64,000 nt of DNA from Balneola sp. (GCA_002694685.1 NZMW01000010.1:1-64000); one strand, 5' to 3'; numbered from the stretch's first letter, positions 35,270-45,400 are shown. Notes: generated by a model not told the origin, from the sequence alone. Made by a program: numbers and translations.

Positions 35270-36274
35270 ATGAAACACCTACTTACTGCTCTTCTTACCG
35301 TACTGCTATTTGCGGGCTGTACGAATACTCAATCAAACCAATCAGAACCTGCTCAGAAAGAATGGTCTATCGCCCTGCATGGTGGCGCCGGTTATGTATC
35401 TAAAGACATGCCTGAAGATCGGAAACAGGCCTATATGGATGCCCTAAATGAAGCATTATCGATTGGATCAGAGATCTTAGAGAACGGCGGTTCTTCACTT
35501 GATGCTATTGAGAAAACGATTAACTACCTCGAAGACAATGAGCTTTTTAATGCCGGGAAAGGCGCCGTTTTTACTGCTGAAGGCCGGAATGAATTGGATG
35601 CGGCTATTATGGATGGTTCTACCTTAAACGCTGGTGCTGTCACTGGAGTCACTACCGTTAAAAACCCAGTCTCTCTTGCCCGTAAAGTTATGACTGACTC
35701 TAAACATGTATTTTTCTCTGCTGACGGTGCTGAGACTTTTGCCGACCAAACTGATGTAACTCGTGTTGATCCTGAATATTTTTATGTAGAAAGCAGATAT
35801 CAATCATTAAAAAGAGCACAGGCAGCTGAGCAAGAATCCAGCCTGATTGAAACCAATGAAGAAAAAGCCTGGAAGTATGGTACGGTTGGTGCTGTAGCTC
35901 TGGATCAAAACGGCAAACTTGCTGCGGGTACTTCTACCGGTGGAATGACCAATAAGAAATTCGGTCGTGTTGGCGATGTTCCTATTATTGGCTCCGGTAC
36001 TTATGCTAACGGAAATGTTGCCGTTTCAGCAACCGGATGGGGAGAGAAAATCATGCTTAATGTTTCAGCTCACACTCTTGCTGCCTACTATGAATTTAAG
36101 AATGCCGGTCTGCAAGAATCTATGGATTACCTGGTAGATGAAGTGCTTGAACCAGGAGACGCAGGTTTTATAGCCGTAGATAAATATGGAAACTTCTCTA
36201 TGAAAACGAATACAGGCTCCATGTTCCGCGCTGCTACAGATTCAGATGGCAACAAAGAAGTGGGGATCTGGTAG
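35270..36274 (+). CDS. Isoaspartyl peptidase / plant-type L-asparaginase (Ntn hydrolase), lipoprotein
   Basis: The 334-aa protein has a lipoprotein signal (lipobox FAGC, Cys17). The Ntn-hydrolase core starts SIALHGGAGY and contains LFNAGKGAVFTAEGRNELDAAIMDG. The autocleavage nucleophile is Thr205 in KYGTVGAVALD, followed by the GTSTGGMTNK and GDVPIIGSGTYAN motifs. The precursor should self-cleave into two chains and hydrolyse isoaspartyl dipeptides or asparagine. It lies alone between a divergent lipoprotein gene and a convergent gene. Confidence 0.93.
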   Translation: MKHLLTALLTVLLFAGCTNTQSNQSEPAQKEWSIALHGGAGYVSKDMPEDRKQAYMDALNEALSIGSEILENGGSSLDAIEKTINYLEDNELFNAGKGAVFTAEGRNELDAAIMDGSTLNAGAVTGVTTVKNPVSLARKVMTDSKHVFFSADGAETFADQTDVTRVDPEYFYVESRYQSLKRAQAAEQESSLIETNEEKAWKYGTVGAVALDQNGKLAAGTSTGGMTNKKFGRVGDVPIIGSGTYANGNVAVSATGWGEKIMLNVSAHTLAAYYEFKNAGLQESMDYLVDEVLEPGDAGFIAVDKYGNFSMKTNTGSMFRAATDSDGNKEVGIW

Positions 36275-36285
36275 TCAACGTGCTG

Positions 36286-36327
36286 AGGTGTTAAAGTGTT
36301 TAAGACTTCGTTAACACTTTAACACCT
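36286..36327. terminator. Bidirectional terminator-like perfect inverted repeat
   Basis: AGGTGTTAAAGTGTT and AACACTTTAACACCT make a perfect 15-bp stem with a 12-base loop. It lies between convergent stops at 36274 and 36345. It lacks a strong T tract, but the position fits a shared terminator. Confidence 0.6.
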
Positions 36328-36344
36328 AAACACTCTTACCTTTT

Positions 36345-37121
36345 CTATTCTAATCCGAAGCGGAATTGATCTCTTAGTTCTTGGATGTAGATTCCAATGT
36401 CATTCCTGAGCTCGAATAAAACTGAGTGTAGCTCTTTATAATCTTTCTTCTGGAATAGAGACTTTTTCTTCAGAGACTGTATTAAACCAAGGGCTCTGTT
36501 TGCGCTTGCCAGTGCTTTTTTAGAATAAGCGATGTTGGCTCCAATGTAGTCTTGGTCAAACCCAAAGGAATGGCCTCCCGCAAGTTTAGCTCCTATCTTC
36601 AGTGTTTCATCCACAAAGTCCTGAAAGTCTTTTGATTGGTCTTTAGCGGGAACCGTTTCAGCCCATCGCAAAATATCAACAGCGAACTCTTTGGCTTCGA
36701 AGTAGGTGTCCAGATCTTCGAGAGAACCGTAGTCAGAATAGACATACTCGTCACTCAGGCTTTTCCACTCCTCGCCTTCATCAAAGTCATCGAAATCATT
36801 GCTATCCATGGGACCACCTTCATCAAGACCGAAAAGGAAATCTTCGTCATCCCAATCGTCATCTTCCTCTTCCCAGTCATCTTCTTCTTCCGGGAAATAG
36901 GCTTCATCCATAAGCAACTCTTCTTCCACATAAGCTTCAAAAGCGTCGTCTTCGTTTTGGCTTTCCTTCAGCAAAGTAAGCCATCGAGGTGTGTTCCCTT
37001 TGGGGTCTGAGGCGATAAACTTTCTAAGCTGCTCGCTCTTTTTCTCAACTTCATTTAAGTGAGCTTCCCACTTGAATTCGTCCCACTGTTCGTCATCGAA
37101 TCCATCAAAATGCATGTGCAT
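36345..37121 (-). CDS. Acidic protein of unknown function
   Basis: The 258-aa protein has no signal peptide. An N-terminal helix (10-60) is followed by a very acidic low-complexity stretch (about 75-125, long Asp/Glu runs with Trp and Phe). A helical C-terminal domain (about 135-258) contains YIGANIAYSKKALASANRALGLIQSLK. I do not recognise a family. The acidic middle resembles segments that bind basic proteins or cations, but that is only analogy. It is downstream of the purine phosphorylase gene by 101 bp. Confidence 0.65.
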   Translation of the reverse strand: MHMHFDGFDDEQWDEFKWEAHLNEVEKKSEQLRKFIASDPKGNTPRWLTLLKESQNEDDAFEAYVEEELLMDEAYFPEEEDDWEEEDDDWDDEDFLFGLDEGGPMDSNDFDDFDEGEEWKSLSDEYVYSDYGSLEDLDTYFEAKEFAVDILRWAETVPAKDQSKDFQDFVDETLKIGAKLAGGHSFGFDQDYIGANIAYSKKALASANRALGLIQSLKKKSLFQKKDYKELHSVLFELRNDIGIYIQELRDQFRFGLE

Positions 37122-37222
37122 ATTAGGCAGGCTAAATAGTTGCTGTTTATTATAAAAAAGGAATTGTCAGTAGTAATGCAATACTTTGTGGAAAAGTAAC
37201 GCTTTTTGTGGATAAAAAGTTG

Positions 37223-38059
37223 TTAGAGACGTTCCAAAACACTAATAATTACCTGTGTCATTTTAGGCTCAGCCATCGCAGCTGCGGACAAAACATCTTC
37301 AATGTCAACCGGCTCTAAAGCATCCGGAAAACACTCGTCTGTAATTACTGAAATACCAAGTACATCCATACCCATATGTACTGCAGATATTACTTCTGGT
37401 ACCGTACTCATACCTACCACGTCTGCACCTAACTGACGCATATATCGGTATTCGGCTTTTGTTTCCAGCATAGGCCCTGAGATGGCAAGGTACACTCCCT
37501 GATGCATTTTGATAGAATGTTCGAGTGCCACATTTTCGGCTAGCTCGAGCAGACGCTCAGTATAAGGCTCACTCATATCCGGAAAACGAGGGCCGAGTTC
37601 GTCATCATTTGGGCCAATCAGAGGATTATCACCCAAGAAGTTGATGTGATCTGTAATCAGCATAATATCGCCGCGGCTGAAGTTTGTGTTCAGACCGCCA
37701 CAAGCGTTGCTTACCAATAGTGACTGTGCTCCAACAGCTTTAGCCACACGAACCGGAAAAGCAATTTGCTGCATCGTATAACCTTCATAGTAATGAAAGC
37801 GCCCCTGCATTGCTACAACATCCTTTCCGCCAAGTTTGCCAAAAATCAGTTTTCCGGCATGACTTTCTACTGTTGAAACCGGAAAGTGCGGAATATCAGA
37901 ATAACTGATGATGTGCTCAGTTTCAATTTCATCAGCTAGCTGTCCAAGCCCTGTACCAAGGATTAGCAAGTACTCAGGCTGAAAATCGGTTTCGTCTTTT
38001 ATGAACTGAACTGCTTCGTCTCTTTTAGTTCGGAATTCCTTGACGGTGTCGTGTTTCAT
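37223..38059 (-). CDS. punA: Purine nucleoside phosphorylase (trimeric class)
   Basis: The 278-aa protein has the class II PNP signatures. A phosphate-binding LILGTGLGQLADE comes early, then HAGKLIFGKLGGKDVVAMQGRFHYYEGYTMQ. The base-binding loop is LLVSNACGGLN, and GMSTVPEVISAVHMGMDVLGISVITD comes late. It would split purine ribonucleosides with phosphate into base and ribose-1-phosphate, for purine salvage. It follows the DivIVA gene by 54 bp. Confidence 0.95.
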   Translation of the reverse strand: MKHDTVKEFRTKRDEAVQFIKDETDFQPEYLLILGTGLGQLADEIETEHIISYSDIPHFPVSTVESHAGKLIFGKLGGKDVVAMQGRFHYYEGYTMQQIAFPVRVAKAVGAQSLLVSNACGGLNTNFSRGDIMLITDHINFLGDNPLIGPNDDELGPRFPDMSEPYTERLLELAENVALEHSIKMHQGVYLAISGPMLETKAEYRYMRQLGADVVGMSTVPEVISAVHMGMDVLGISVITDECFPDALEPVDIEDVLSAAAMAEPKMTQVIISVLERL

Positions 38060-38113
38060 ATAGTAGGATTGGTAAGATGTCCGTTGATTTTGAAAAGGAA
38101 AATATCAGATCGT

Positions 38114-38779
38114 TTAGTCTATTTCATCTAAAATATCATCGAGACGATCGCTGCCGGGAGGGAAAGCATGATCCTCTTCTTCGCCTTCTGAGGTCACTTT
38201 CGTGTCTTCAGCCTCATCGGAGTCTTCATCAATATTTTCATCAAGAATAAACTTTGACGACTTTTTAACATTATTCAGCGAGTCTTCCAGGTTTTCTTCT
38301 TTAGGAAGGTTAAACACTTCCATCTCATCCTTCCCAAATTGGTCAACTGAATTTTTGGCGTTCTCTAAATAGGAACTGATTCCGTTAATAATTTCTTCCC
38401 GGCGGTCAAGTAATCGCAGAATGCTTTGGCGAATTTGCTGGCGGTTATGATTCGCTTCTTTGATAATAGCATCCGCTTCCATCTCAGCTTTTTCCAGCGT
38501 GTTCTTGGCCTCTTGCCTTGCGCCGGAAATCTTTTGCTCCATCGATTCTTTTGCAGTCTGAAGGGTTTCGTGAAGGGCATCTTCAACACGTTCGTAATGC
38601 TTAACTCTTTCGGTCAGTTTATCAATCTGCTGTTCAAGCTCTTTATTTTTGTTAAGCAAATGTTCGAATTCGTTGGAGACCAGCGTAAGAAAAGCCTGTA
38701 CATCAGCTGTATCGTACCCACGAAGCCCTTTTTCAAATGTTTGCTGTTTTATTTCAAGAGGTGTCAGTTTCATAACCAA
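38114..38779 (-). CDS. divIVA: DivIVA-domain protein
   Basis: The 221-aa reading probably starts at Met3 (MKLTPLEIKQQTFEKGLRGYDTADVQAFL), the typical DivIVA N-terminal membrane-curvature motif. Long coiled coils span residues 35-150. An acidic, low-complexity tail (180-221) ends in DDILDEID. In other bacteria DivIVA marks septa or poles and recruits partners. Two small membrane coiled-coil proteins are coded just upstream on the same strand, suggesting an envelope role. Confidence 0.9.
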   Translation of the reverse strand: MVMKLTPLEIKQQTFEKGLRGYDTADVQAFLTLVSNEFEHLLNKNKELEQQIDKLTERVKHYERVEDALHETLQTAKESMEQKISGARQEAKNTLEKAEMEADAIIKEANHNRQQIRQSILRLLDRREEIINGISSYLENAKNSVDQFGKDEMEVFNLPKEENLEDSLNNVKKSSKFILDENIDEDSDEAEDTKVTSEGEEEDHAFPPGSDRLDDILDEID

Positions 38780-38818
38780 ATGTTTTTAGTAGTCCTTAAA
38801 GCTTAATTAAAATAACAT

Positions 38819-39178
38819 TTATTCGTTTAACATGTTCCGCAGATTTCCATCATCTTCTTTCCCTTTTTTTGAAGATGAACGCACCTCTTGTTCTTCTATT
38901 TCAATTTCAGGCATTGACTTTTCACCCTCGTCAACCAAGTACCGTTCTTCCTCAATATCAGTTACAATTTCTTCCAGATTTGAGAGTCTTCGTTCTGTGT
39001 TCTTCTTGAAATCACCCAGTGCTTGAAAAAACTGTGGATTTATATCTCCGGAACTACCCTTATTCCCCTGATCAATTTTTGCCTTTATCAACTTGTAGAT
39101 CCCTGTTAAAACTAAAGCCGTCAGTGCCGTTCCAAACACAATGGCAACAACCGATATAATCATAATTTCTTCAGGCAT
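38819..39178 (-). CDS. Small membrane protein with charged coiled-coil tail
   Basis: The 119-aa protein has one N-terminal transmembrane helix (residues 5-29). A cytoplasmic segment with a short coiled coil (RRLSNLEEIVTDIEEERYLVDEG) and an acidic end follow. It resembles PspB-like proteins in layout, but I see no diagnostic motif. It starts 15 bp after its upstream neighbour, a similar membrane protein, and precedes divIVA, so the three probably form one transcript. Confidence 0.65.
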   Translation of the reverse strand: MPEEIMIISVVAIVFGTALTALVLTGIYKLIKAKIDQGNKGSSGDINPQFFQALGDFKKNTERRLSNLEEIVTDIEEERYLVDEGEKSMPEIEIEEQEVRSSSKKGKEDDGNLRNMLNE

Positions 39179-39193
39179 AAAATCTCCTATTTA

Positions 39194-39508
39194 CTAAGCT
39201 CTGGATTTCGTTCTTGAAGAACCATTATCGTTATTTTGCCTTTCACTTTCATCCTCTATTTCAATATCACTAAGCGGACTTCTTTCTTCTTGTGAAGTTC
39301 TTTTATCAGATGATGATGATGTTTTTGCCTCCAAGGCATCTACTCTGGATTTTAGATTATGGATAATCTGCCGCATCTCATTAAGCTCGCGAGATTTAAC
39401 CATCCGCTTTTCTTCCATCTCCATCTCTTTTTCTTTGTAAGCATAAACCAAGCCGCCAACTATAGCAACGATAGGAATAATTGCAAACCATGGTAATCCG
39501 AATAACAT
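39194..39508 (-). CDS. Small PspB-like membrane coiled-coil protein
   Basis: The 104-aa protein has one N-terminal transmembrane helix (residues 4-23, PWFAIIPIVAIVGGLVYAY). A heptad-like helix follows (KEKEMEMEEKRMVKSRELNEMRQIIHNLKSRVDALEAK) and a Ser/Glu/Arg-rich disordered tail. The helix plus coiled-coil layout is like phage-shock protein B, but the assignment is by shape only. It is the first of three same-strand genes leading to divIVA. Confidence 0.65.
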   Translation of the reverse strand: MLFGLPWFAIIPIVAIVGGLVYAYKEKEMEMEEKRMVKSRELNEMRQIIHNLKSRVDALEAKTSSSSDKRTSQEERSPLSDIEIEDESERQNNDNGSSRTKSRA

Positions 39509-39571
39509 TTTTTTGCCCTCTAACTTTTAGTTTCGTTTCATAAATATAGCTGAAATTTACTACGGTTCAAG

Positions 39572-40276
39572 TTAGCCATAGTTGCGCTCACCAAAAATGG
39601 CACTTCCTATTCTAACCATGGTAGATCCTTCTTGAATAGCAACCTCCAGATCGTTGGTCATTCCCATTGACAAATGCTCTAACTTCACACTTCCTTTATT
39701 GTATTTTTGATGCGTATCGAATAGTTCTTTAAGCAGTTTAAATTCGGAGCGCACGTCTTCGGGGTCATCTACAAACGAGGCCATTCCCATCAAACCGCGA
39801 ACAACTACATGGTCATACTCCTGAGCCTTCTCCAAAATCCCCGCCAGATCATCCGGCTTGCAGCCGCCTTTTTGGTTTTCATTACTAATGTTCACCTGAA
39901 TTAAGGCGTTCACCACGCGATTTGCTTTGGCAGCTCTTTTCTCAATTTCCTTTAAGTACTTCGCTTTTTCTACGGAATGAACCCAGTTCACTCCATCAGC
40001 TATATATTTGATCTTATTAGTCTGAATATTGCCAATAAAATGCCACACAACATCCGGCATCTCAACTTCAGCCATTTTGTCTTCAAGCTCTTTCATGCGG
40101 TTTTCTCCGAAATGAAGGGTTCCCGCTTCAATGGCTTTATATATATCGGAGGAGGGCTTGGTTTTACTTACGGCAACCAGTGTAATATCGGAGGGATTTC
40201 TTCCCGCTTCTTTGGCTACAGTTTCAATTTTTTGTTGAATGGTTTTCAGATTTTGGGCAATATCTCGGTCACTCAT
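39572..40276 (-). CDS. yggS: YggS-family PLP-binding protein
   Basis: The 234-aa protein has the PLP lysine in TLVAVSKTKPSSDI. Other marks are the phosphate-binding region near LEHLSMGMTNDLEVAIQEGSTMVRIGSAIFG and the conserved FGENRMKELEDK and WHFIGNIQTNK. These alanine-racemase-fold proteins keep pyridoxal phosphate homeostasis and have no clear catalytic activity. YggS genes often sit close to division genes, which fits the divIVA cluster downstream. It is divergent from nif3. Confidence 0.95.
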   Translation of the reverse strand: MSDRDIAQNLKTIQQKIETVAKEAGRNPSDITLVAVSKTKPSSDIYKAIEAGTLHFGENRMKELEDKMAEVEMPDVVWHFIGNIQTNKIKYIADGVNWVHSVEKAKYLKEIEKRAAKANRVVNALIQVNISNENQKGGCKPDDLAGILEKAQEYDHVVVRGLMGMASFVDDPEDVRSEFKLLKELFDTHQKYNKGSVKLEHLSMGMTNDLEVAIQEGSTMVRIGSAIFGERNYG

Positions 40277-40474
40277 ATCAAAAAAAGTCTTCTTTTTAAC
40301 TATTCTATGTAATTAACCACAAGATAAGCTTTTATCATTCATCAATAAGCCTTATTTTTGGAAGCTCTAAGGTTATCTTAATTAATGATTACTGATTGAT
40401 ATTGAACGTATTCAAATTCATACTTTATCCGCCTCTAAGGTCGTCGGGTTTAAAACTCCAAGGAGATAGATAGC

Positions 40475-41536
40475 ATGTCAACCCGAATCCGGCAAATATC
40501 CACCTTCCTTGATCAATGGGCTCCTCCCAAAGTAAAAATGGATTATGATAACGTCGGATTACTCGTAGGAGATCCGAACGCACAGGTTACCTCTATTCTT
40601 ACCTGCCTTGATGTAACTGACAAAGTTGTTTCCGAAGCCATTGAAACTGGCGCTGAACTCATTGTTGCACACCACCCTCTTATTTTTAGCAAGATTGGAA
40701 GCATCAACCCTACGGATGAGCAAGGACGCATTATATATAAGCTCATCAAGAATGATATTGGGCTGTTGGTTGCACACACAAATTTAGATGCTGCTCTTGA
40801 TGGCGTCTCTTTTGTATTGGCGAATATGCTTGGGCTTGACCATCTGAAATTCCTTGAAAAAAATTACAACATAAGCCGCAAAATACGGCTCATTACTTCC
40901 CACACAGACAGTGAAGCTGTCCTCAAGCTACTGAATTATCATTCCGCTGAAGAAGCCCATTACTTTGATGTGAACAGCCGGGAAGATGGCCTTAAGTGTT
41001 TTGAGGCTATTATTGATCAGCATAATGTATCCGTTTTAGAACGAGCCCTGAATAATGAGGGCATGCTGAAAGAAGGCAGTTTTCAGGTAATTGACCTGGC
41101 ATCTAACTCTCAAAATTTTGGAATGGGAGTAGTCGGAGAATATCCCGAAGAAGGTATTGGAAAAAATGAATTCCTGCATCTGGTCTCGAAAGCTCTAAAT
41201 GTGAAAGCCATTCGCTTCTCCGGTGATGTTGACCGAATTAAGAAAGTTGCTGTATGTGGAGGCGCCGGCATTTTCCTTAAAGACCAGGCCATAAAAGCAG
41301 GAGCCCAGGCTTTTGTTACCGCCGATATAAAGTATCACGATTATTTTACTGAGAATGACAATTTCTTATTGGTAGATGTAGGTCACTATGAAAGTGAATT
41401 CCCTATTGCAGAAGCCTTAAAAAACGAATTGTCTGAAGCATTTGAAGAACTTGAAGTATTTGTAACCCGAACCGTAACGAACCCGATGCAAGTTTATGTA
41501 TCGGAGCCCGAACCGAAAACTATTCAACCAAGCTGA
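40475..41536 (+). CDS. Nif3-like dinuclear-metal hexameric protein (GTP cyclohydrolase I type 2 family)
   Basis: The 353-aa protein has metal-ligand motifs ELIVAHHPLIFSKIG near residue 68 and LLVDVGHYESEFPIAEAL near the C-terminus. About 100 residues between the halves (130-235) form the PII/CutA-like insert common in this family. The enzymatic role is not firmly established. The start ATG at 40475 is preceded by AAGGAGATAG, a strong ribosome binding site. A zinc-ribbon-family gene follows after 11 bp, a common arrangement. Confidence 0.93.
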   Translation: MSTRIRQISTFLDQWAPPKVKMDYDNVGLLVGDPNAQVTSILTCLDVTDKVVSEAIETGAELIVAHHPLIFSKIGSINPTDEQGRIIYKLIKNDIGLLVAHTNLDAALDGVSFVLANMLGLDHLKFLEKNYNISRKIRLITSHTDSEAVLKLLNYHSAEEAHYFDVNSREDGLKCFEAIIDQHNVSVLERALNNEGMLKEGSFQVIDLASNSQNFGMGVVGEYPEEGIGKNEFLHLVSKALNVKAIRFSGDVDRIKKVAVCGGAGIFLKDQAIKAGAQAFVTADIKYHDYFTENDNFLLVDVGHYESEFPIAEALKNELSEAFEELEVFVTRTVTNPMQVYVSEPEPKTIQPS

Positions 41537-41547
41537 CCCCTCACTCC

Positions 41548-42282
41548 ATGAACGAAGTATTACAAAAATTAGCCAACTTACAATACATTGACAGCCGAAT
41601 TGATGAGCTGAAACAATTACGTGGCGACCTTCCTGAAGAAGTACTTGATCTGGAAACAGACATTGCCCGAAAGGAAGCTAAGCTCAATAACCTCAAAGAG
41701 GAAGATCAGAATCTTACTGTTGAGTATGATAACCTCAAGCTGGACCTGAAAAGCTCTCAGGAAAAAATTGAGAAGTACGAAGAGCAACAGCTTAGTGTTC
41801 GCAACAATCGCGAATATGATGCTCTAACTAAAGAGATTGAAGCTCAAAAACAGGTTATCGAGAACGCAGAATCTCGCCTTAAGGAAATTGAGAAGCGTAA
41901 GGAAGAAATTCAGCCTGAAATTGAGAAAGCTCAAGAAGATCTTGATGTTGCCCAAGAAATGTTTGACGAAAAAAGCGGCAGTCTCGATAAAGTTGTCAAA
42001 TCTACCGAAGACGAAGAAGAAGAGCTTTTAAAGCATCGCAAGAAAGTTGAGAAGGATATCGACGACCGATACATGAGAAGTTATAACCGCCTCCGAAATG
42101 GCCTGACCAACGGAATGGCTGTTGTAGCAATGGATCGCGGAGCCGCTCTTGGAATGGCGCTTCCTCCTCAAACACAAGTTGAAGTCCGCCGCAAAAACAA
42201 AATCATCATTGATGAGAGTAGCGGGCGTATTGTGGTAGATCAGTCTTTCTTTGACAAGGCCAAAGAAGAGCTTTCTATCTGA
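41548..42282 (+). CDS. C4-type zinc-ribbon-family coiled-coil protein that has lost all its cysteines
   Basis: The 244-aa protein is a long antiparallel coiled coil (residues 5-185) with the hallmark QLSVRNNREYDALTKEIEAQK. It ends in the family's C-terminal domain (AVVAMDRGAALGMALPPQTQVEVRRKNKIIIDESSGRIVVD). In relatives this domain carries four zinc-binding cysteines: CxxC before LPPQ and CxxCGRI near the end. Here they are replaced (AALG and DESSGRI), and the whole protein has no cysteine. Family membership is clear from the coiled coil and its place behind nif3. The function of the family is poorly known. Confidence 0.88.
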   Translation: MNEVLQKLANLQYIDSRIDELKQLRGDLPEEVLDLETDIARKEAKLNNLKEEDQNLTVEYDNLKLDLKSSQEKIEKYEEQQLSVRNNREYDALTKEIEAQKQVIENAESRLKEIEKRKEEIQPEIEKAQEDLDVAQEMFDEKSGSLDKVVKSTEDEEEELLKHRKKVEKDIDDRYMRSYNRLRNGLTNGMAVVAMDRGAALGMALPPQTQVEVRRKNKIIIDESSGRIVVDQSFFDKAKEELSI

Positions 42283-42320
42283 TAGTATCGTTTTCGGATC
42301 AGCACATTGTTTATTTAAAA

Positions 42321-42349
42321 AAGGGAAGCCGACCGCTTCCCTTTTTTTT
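42321..42349 (+). terminator. Terminator after the nif3 / zinc-ribbon-family operon
   Basis: GGGAAGC pairs with GCTTCCC around a CGACC loop and is followed by eight T. Confidence 0.93.
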
Positions 42350-42427
42350 GTTTGGCTCATATTACAACAAAAAGGTCGCCAAACATATAATCCCATCGCC
42401 GGATTGTTCTAATTTTATTTTAGCTAA

Positions 42428-45400
42428 TCACTGCCCGGGACATGTGCCCCATTGTGGTTGCTTATCACTTTGATCCTCAAATCCACTATTGTAATCAAAA
42501 TCTCCAGGTTTATTTGAAATTTGCTCCACGCACCAGCCACTGAGATTCTGATCGAAGTCAGTAGCATTACTAAACATACTACCCATATTGGTCACCTGGC
42601 TTACATCCCAGCCGCCAATATCCTGGTTGAAGGAAGAAGCACCATTAAACATATTTGACATTATTGACACCTGGCTCACATCCCAACCGCTAATATTTCC
42701 ATTGAAAGAGGACGCGTCACTAAACATACTTCTCATATCGGTCACCTGACTCACATCCCAGTCACCAATGTCCTGATTAAAGGCTGAAGCACCACGAAAA
42801 ATCTGTATCATATCAGTCACCTGACTCACATCCCAACCTCCAATATCTTGGTTGAAGGAGGAAGCACCATTAAACATGTACCCCATATGGATCACCTTGG
42901 TCACATCCCAATCACCAATATCCTGGTTGAAAGAGGACGCGCCACTAAACATACTTCTCATATCGGTCACCTGACTTACATCCCAGCCACCAATACCCTG
43001 GTTGAAGGAGGAAGCGCCACTAAACATGACCTCCATATCGATCACTTGACTCACATCCCAACCGCTGATATTTCCATTGAAAGATGAGGCTTCATTGAAC
43101 AGTCTCCTCATATCTGTTACCTGACTTACATCCCAGTCACCAATATCCTGGTTGAAGGCTATAGCACCCTGAAACATACTATACATATTGGTAACCTCAC
43201 CCACATCCCAACCTCCAACATCCTGGTTAAAGGCTGTAGCTCCTTTGAACATCCACATCATATCGTTCACCTGACTCACATCCCAACCTCCAATATCTTG
43301 GTTAAAGACTATAGCGTTATTAAACATTAAATCCATTCTTGTCACCTTACTAACATCCCAACCTCCAATATCTTGATTGAAGGCAGTAGCACCTTTGAAC
43401 ATCTGTGACATTGCGATCACTTGACTCACATCCCAGCTGCCGATATCCTGGTTGAAAGATAGTGCATCTCCAAACATACCTCCCATACCGGTCACCTGAC
43501 TCACATCCCAACCGCCAATATCTTGGTTGAAGGAGGAAGCACCATTAAACATGTTCCACATATGGGTCACCTTGGTCACATCCCAGTCACCAACATCCTG
43601 ATTGAAGGAAGAAGCATCAAAAAACATACTATTCATATTGAATACTTGGCTTACATCCCAGCTGCCGATATCCTGGTTGAAGGCAGCCGCACCCTGAAAC
43701 ATACCACCCATATTGGTCACATTACTCACATCCCAGATGCTTATATCCTGATTAAAAGTATCAGCATTGTAAAACATTCTATACATATCAGTCACCGGAG
43801 AGGTACAAACCTTTGTCAAATCCTCTCCGTTATCTCGTTTCGTTTCTAAAAGTGACCGATCTATAGCAGTATATGTAACACCATTAACTACACCGGTATC
43901 TCCCGGTGTAGCACCGTTACACGTAATTGTTACGCCATTAGGTGCTAATTTAAATTCTATTGCAATAATTATATGTATTGTCGCTACATTGGATTTTCCT
44001 AACTCATTTACAGCTCTGAATGTGAATGAATCCTCTCCGGAATAATCATCATCAGGGGTATAAGTAAACGTGCCTTTTTCCATATCAAAATTGCTAATGG
44101 TACCATGCATCGGATTCGATACAATTTCAAAGGTATTCAGATAATCTGCTTTTAAAAAAGCATCGTATGGTTCATTAACTGCCGGTGTTAAAGTATCGTC
44201 GTAGGCTATCGGCGTAGATTTATTTACAGTTATAGAAATAGAAGCGGTATCAGAACCATTTTCGTTAAAACCGGCAAACCAGAATTCATCTTCCCCAGTA
44301 AAATCATAAAACGGGTCGTAAGTAAATTTCCCAGTCGTAGAATCAACTAGTACTAATGTTCCATAAGATGGTTCTTGTATTATTCTATAATAATCAATGT
44401 TATCACCCTGTAACTGCCCTTCATGTACCTTATCTCTGGTCATAATAAAAGCGCTATTAACAACTTCTGGCAGAGCTATAGGAGTCAAAGTGGCTTCAAT
44501 AATAGTTGACTCATCGGGGTCTTCAATTTTCTCTAAATTAAAAGTAAAATCCTGGGCTTCATCCGGCATGGCGTCAATTTTGTACGTAAAGCTTAAGCCA
44601 ATCTGCTCTTCGTAATAATTATGTTCAACGTCAATATCCTCATTTGAGATTTTTGTTATTCGGTATAGAGATGGTTGACTTAGTTTCTCAACCTCTTCTT
44701 CTTCAAGTGTAGAGATCCAGGAGCTGGGAATTCTCCCGGTAAAATTTTCTACTGTCTCGGCTATAGTAGCTATCAATCCTCGCAGTTCAGAAAGTGGACC
44801 TCTTAGCTCTTCTGGAAGTCGGTACTGAGTAAGAATATAGAACTGTTGTTCCTCCGCATGGGTAAAGCTAATCGTTTTCGTATTTAGCTTAACTTTGGCC
44901 TTATTATATGAGTTAGATATATATGAATTTTCGGTTTCTCCAACTTCACTAATGCACTCACCAACTAAGTCTAAGGTAACTCCTACATCTTTTAATTGTA
45001 ATAGTAGATTACCTAATCCCGCACCAAGCACGACTGCTCCTAGAATTCCACCCACCCCACTTCCAGAAACAGCTCCTGCAACTATAGCAACACTTCCTGA
45101 TGTTACTAAATAGGCCGTAAAATTCGCCTCTACAATAGATTTAAGTGCATTTTCAGTTACCTTATTGCAGGATAGACTTTCAGAGTAAGCCGCTTGTTTA
45201 AACCCTTTTTCTTGAACTATAGCCTGACGATTTAAATAGGTATCAAGCATGCGTGCCAATACTTTAATCTCATCATCATCCAGATTATTTATAGAGCCTT
45301 TTTGATCCGCCAACTCCTGCCGTGCTTCCGAGATTATATCAGCAATATCAGGGTTTTCGGTCTCATTTATGAGTTTCTCAAGGGAATGATCAAGAGAATC

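Noticed and set aside
42848-43849. Plus-strand repeat ORFs of 79 and 108 aa
   Set aside because: Antisense to the DUF285 repeats, kept open by the 75-bp period.
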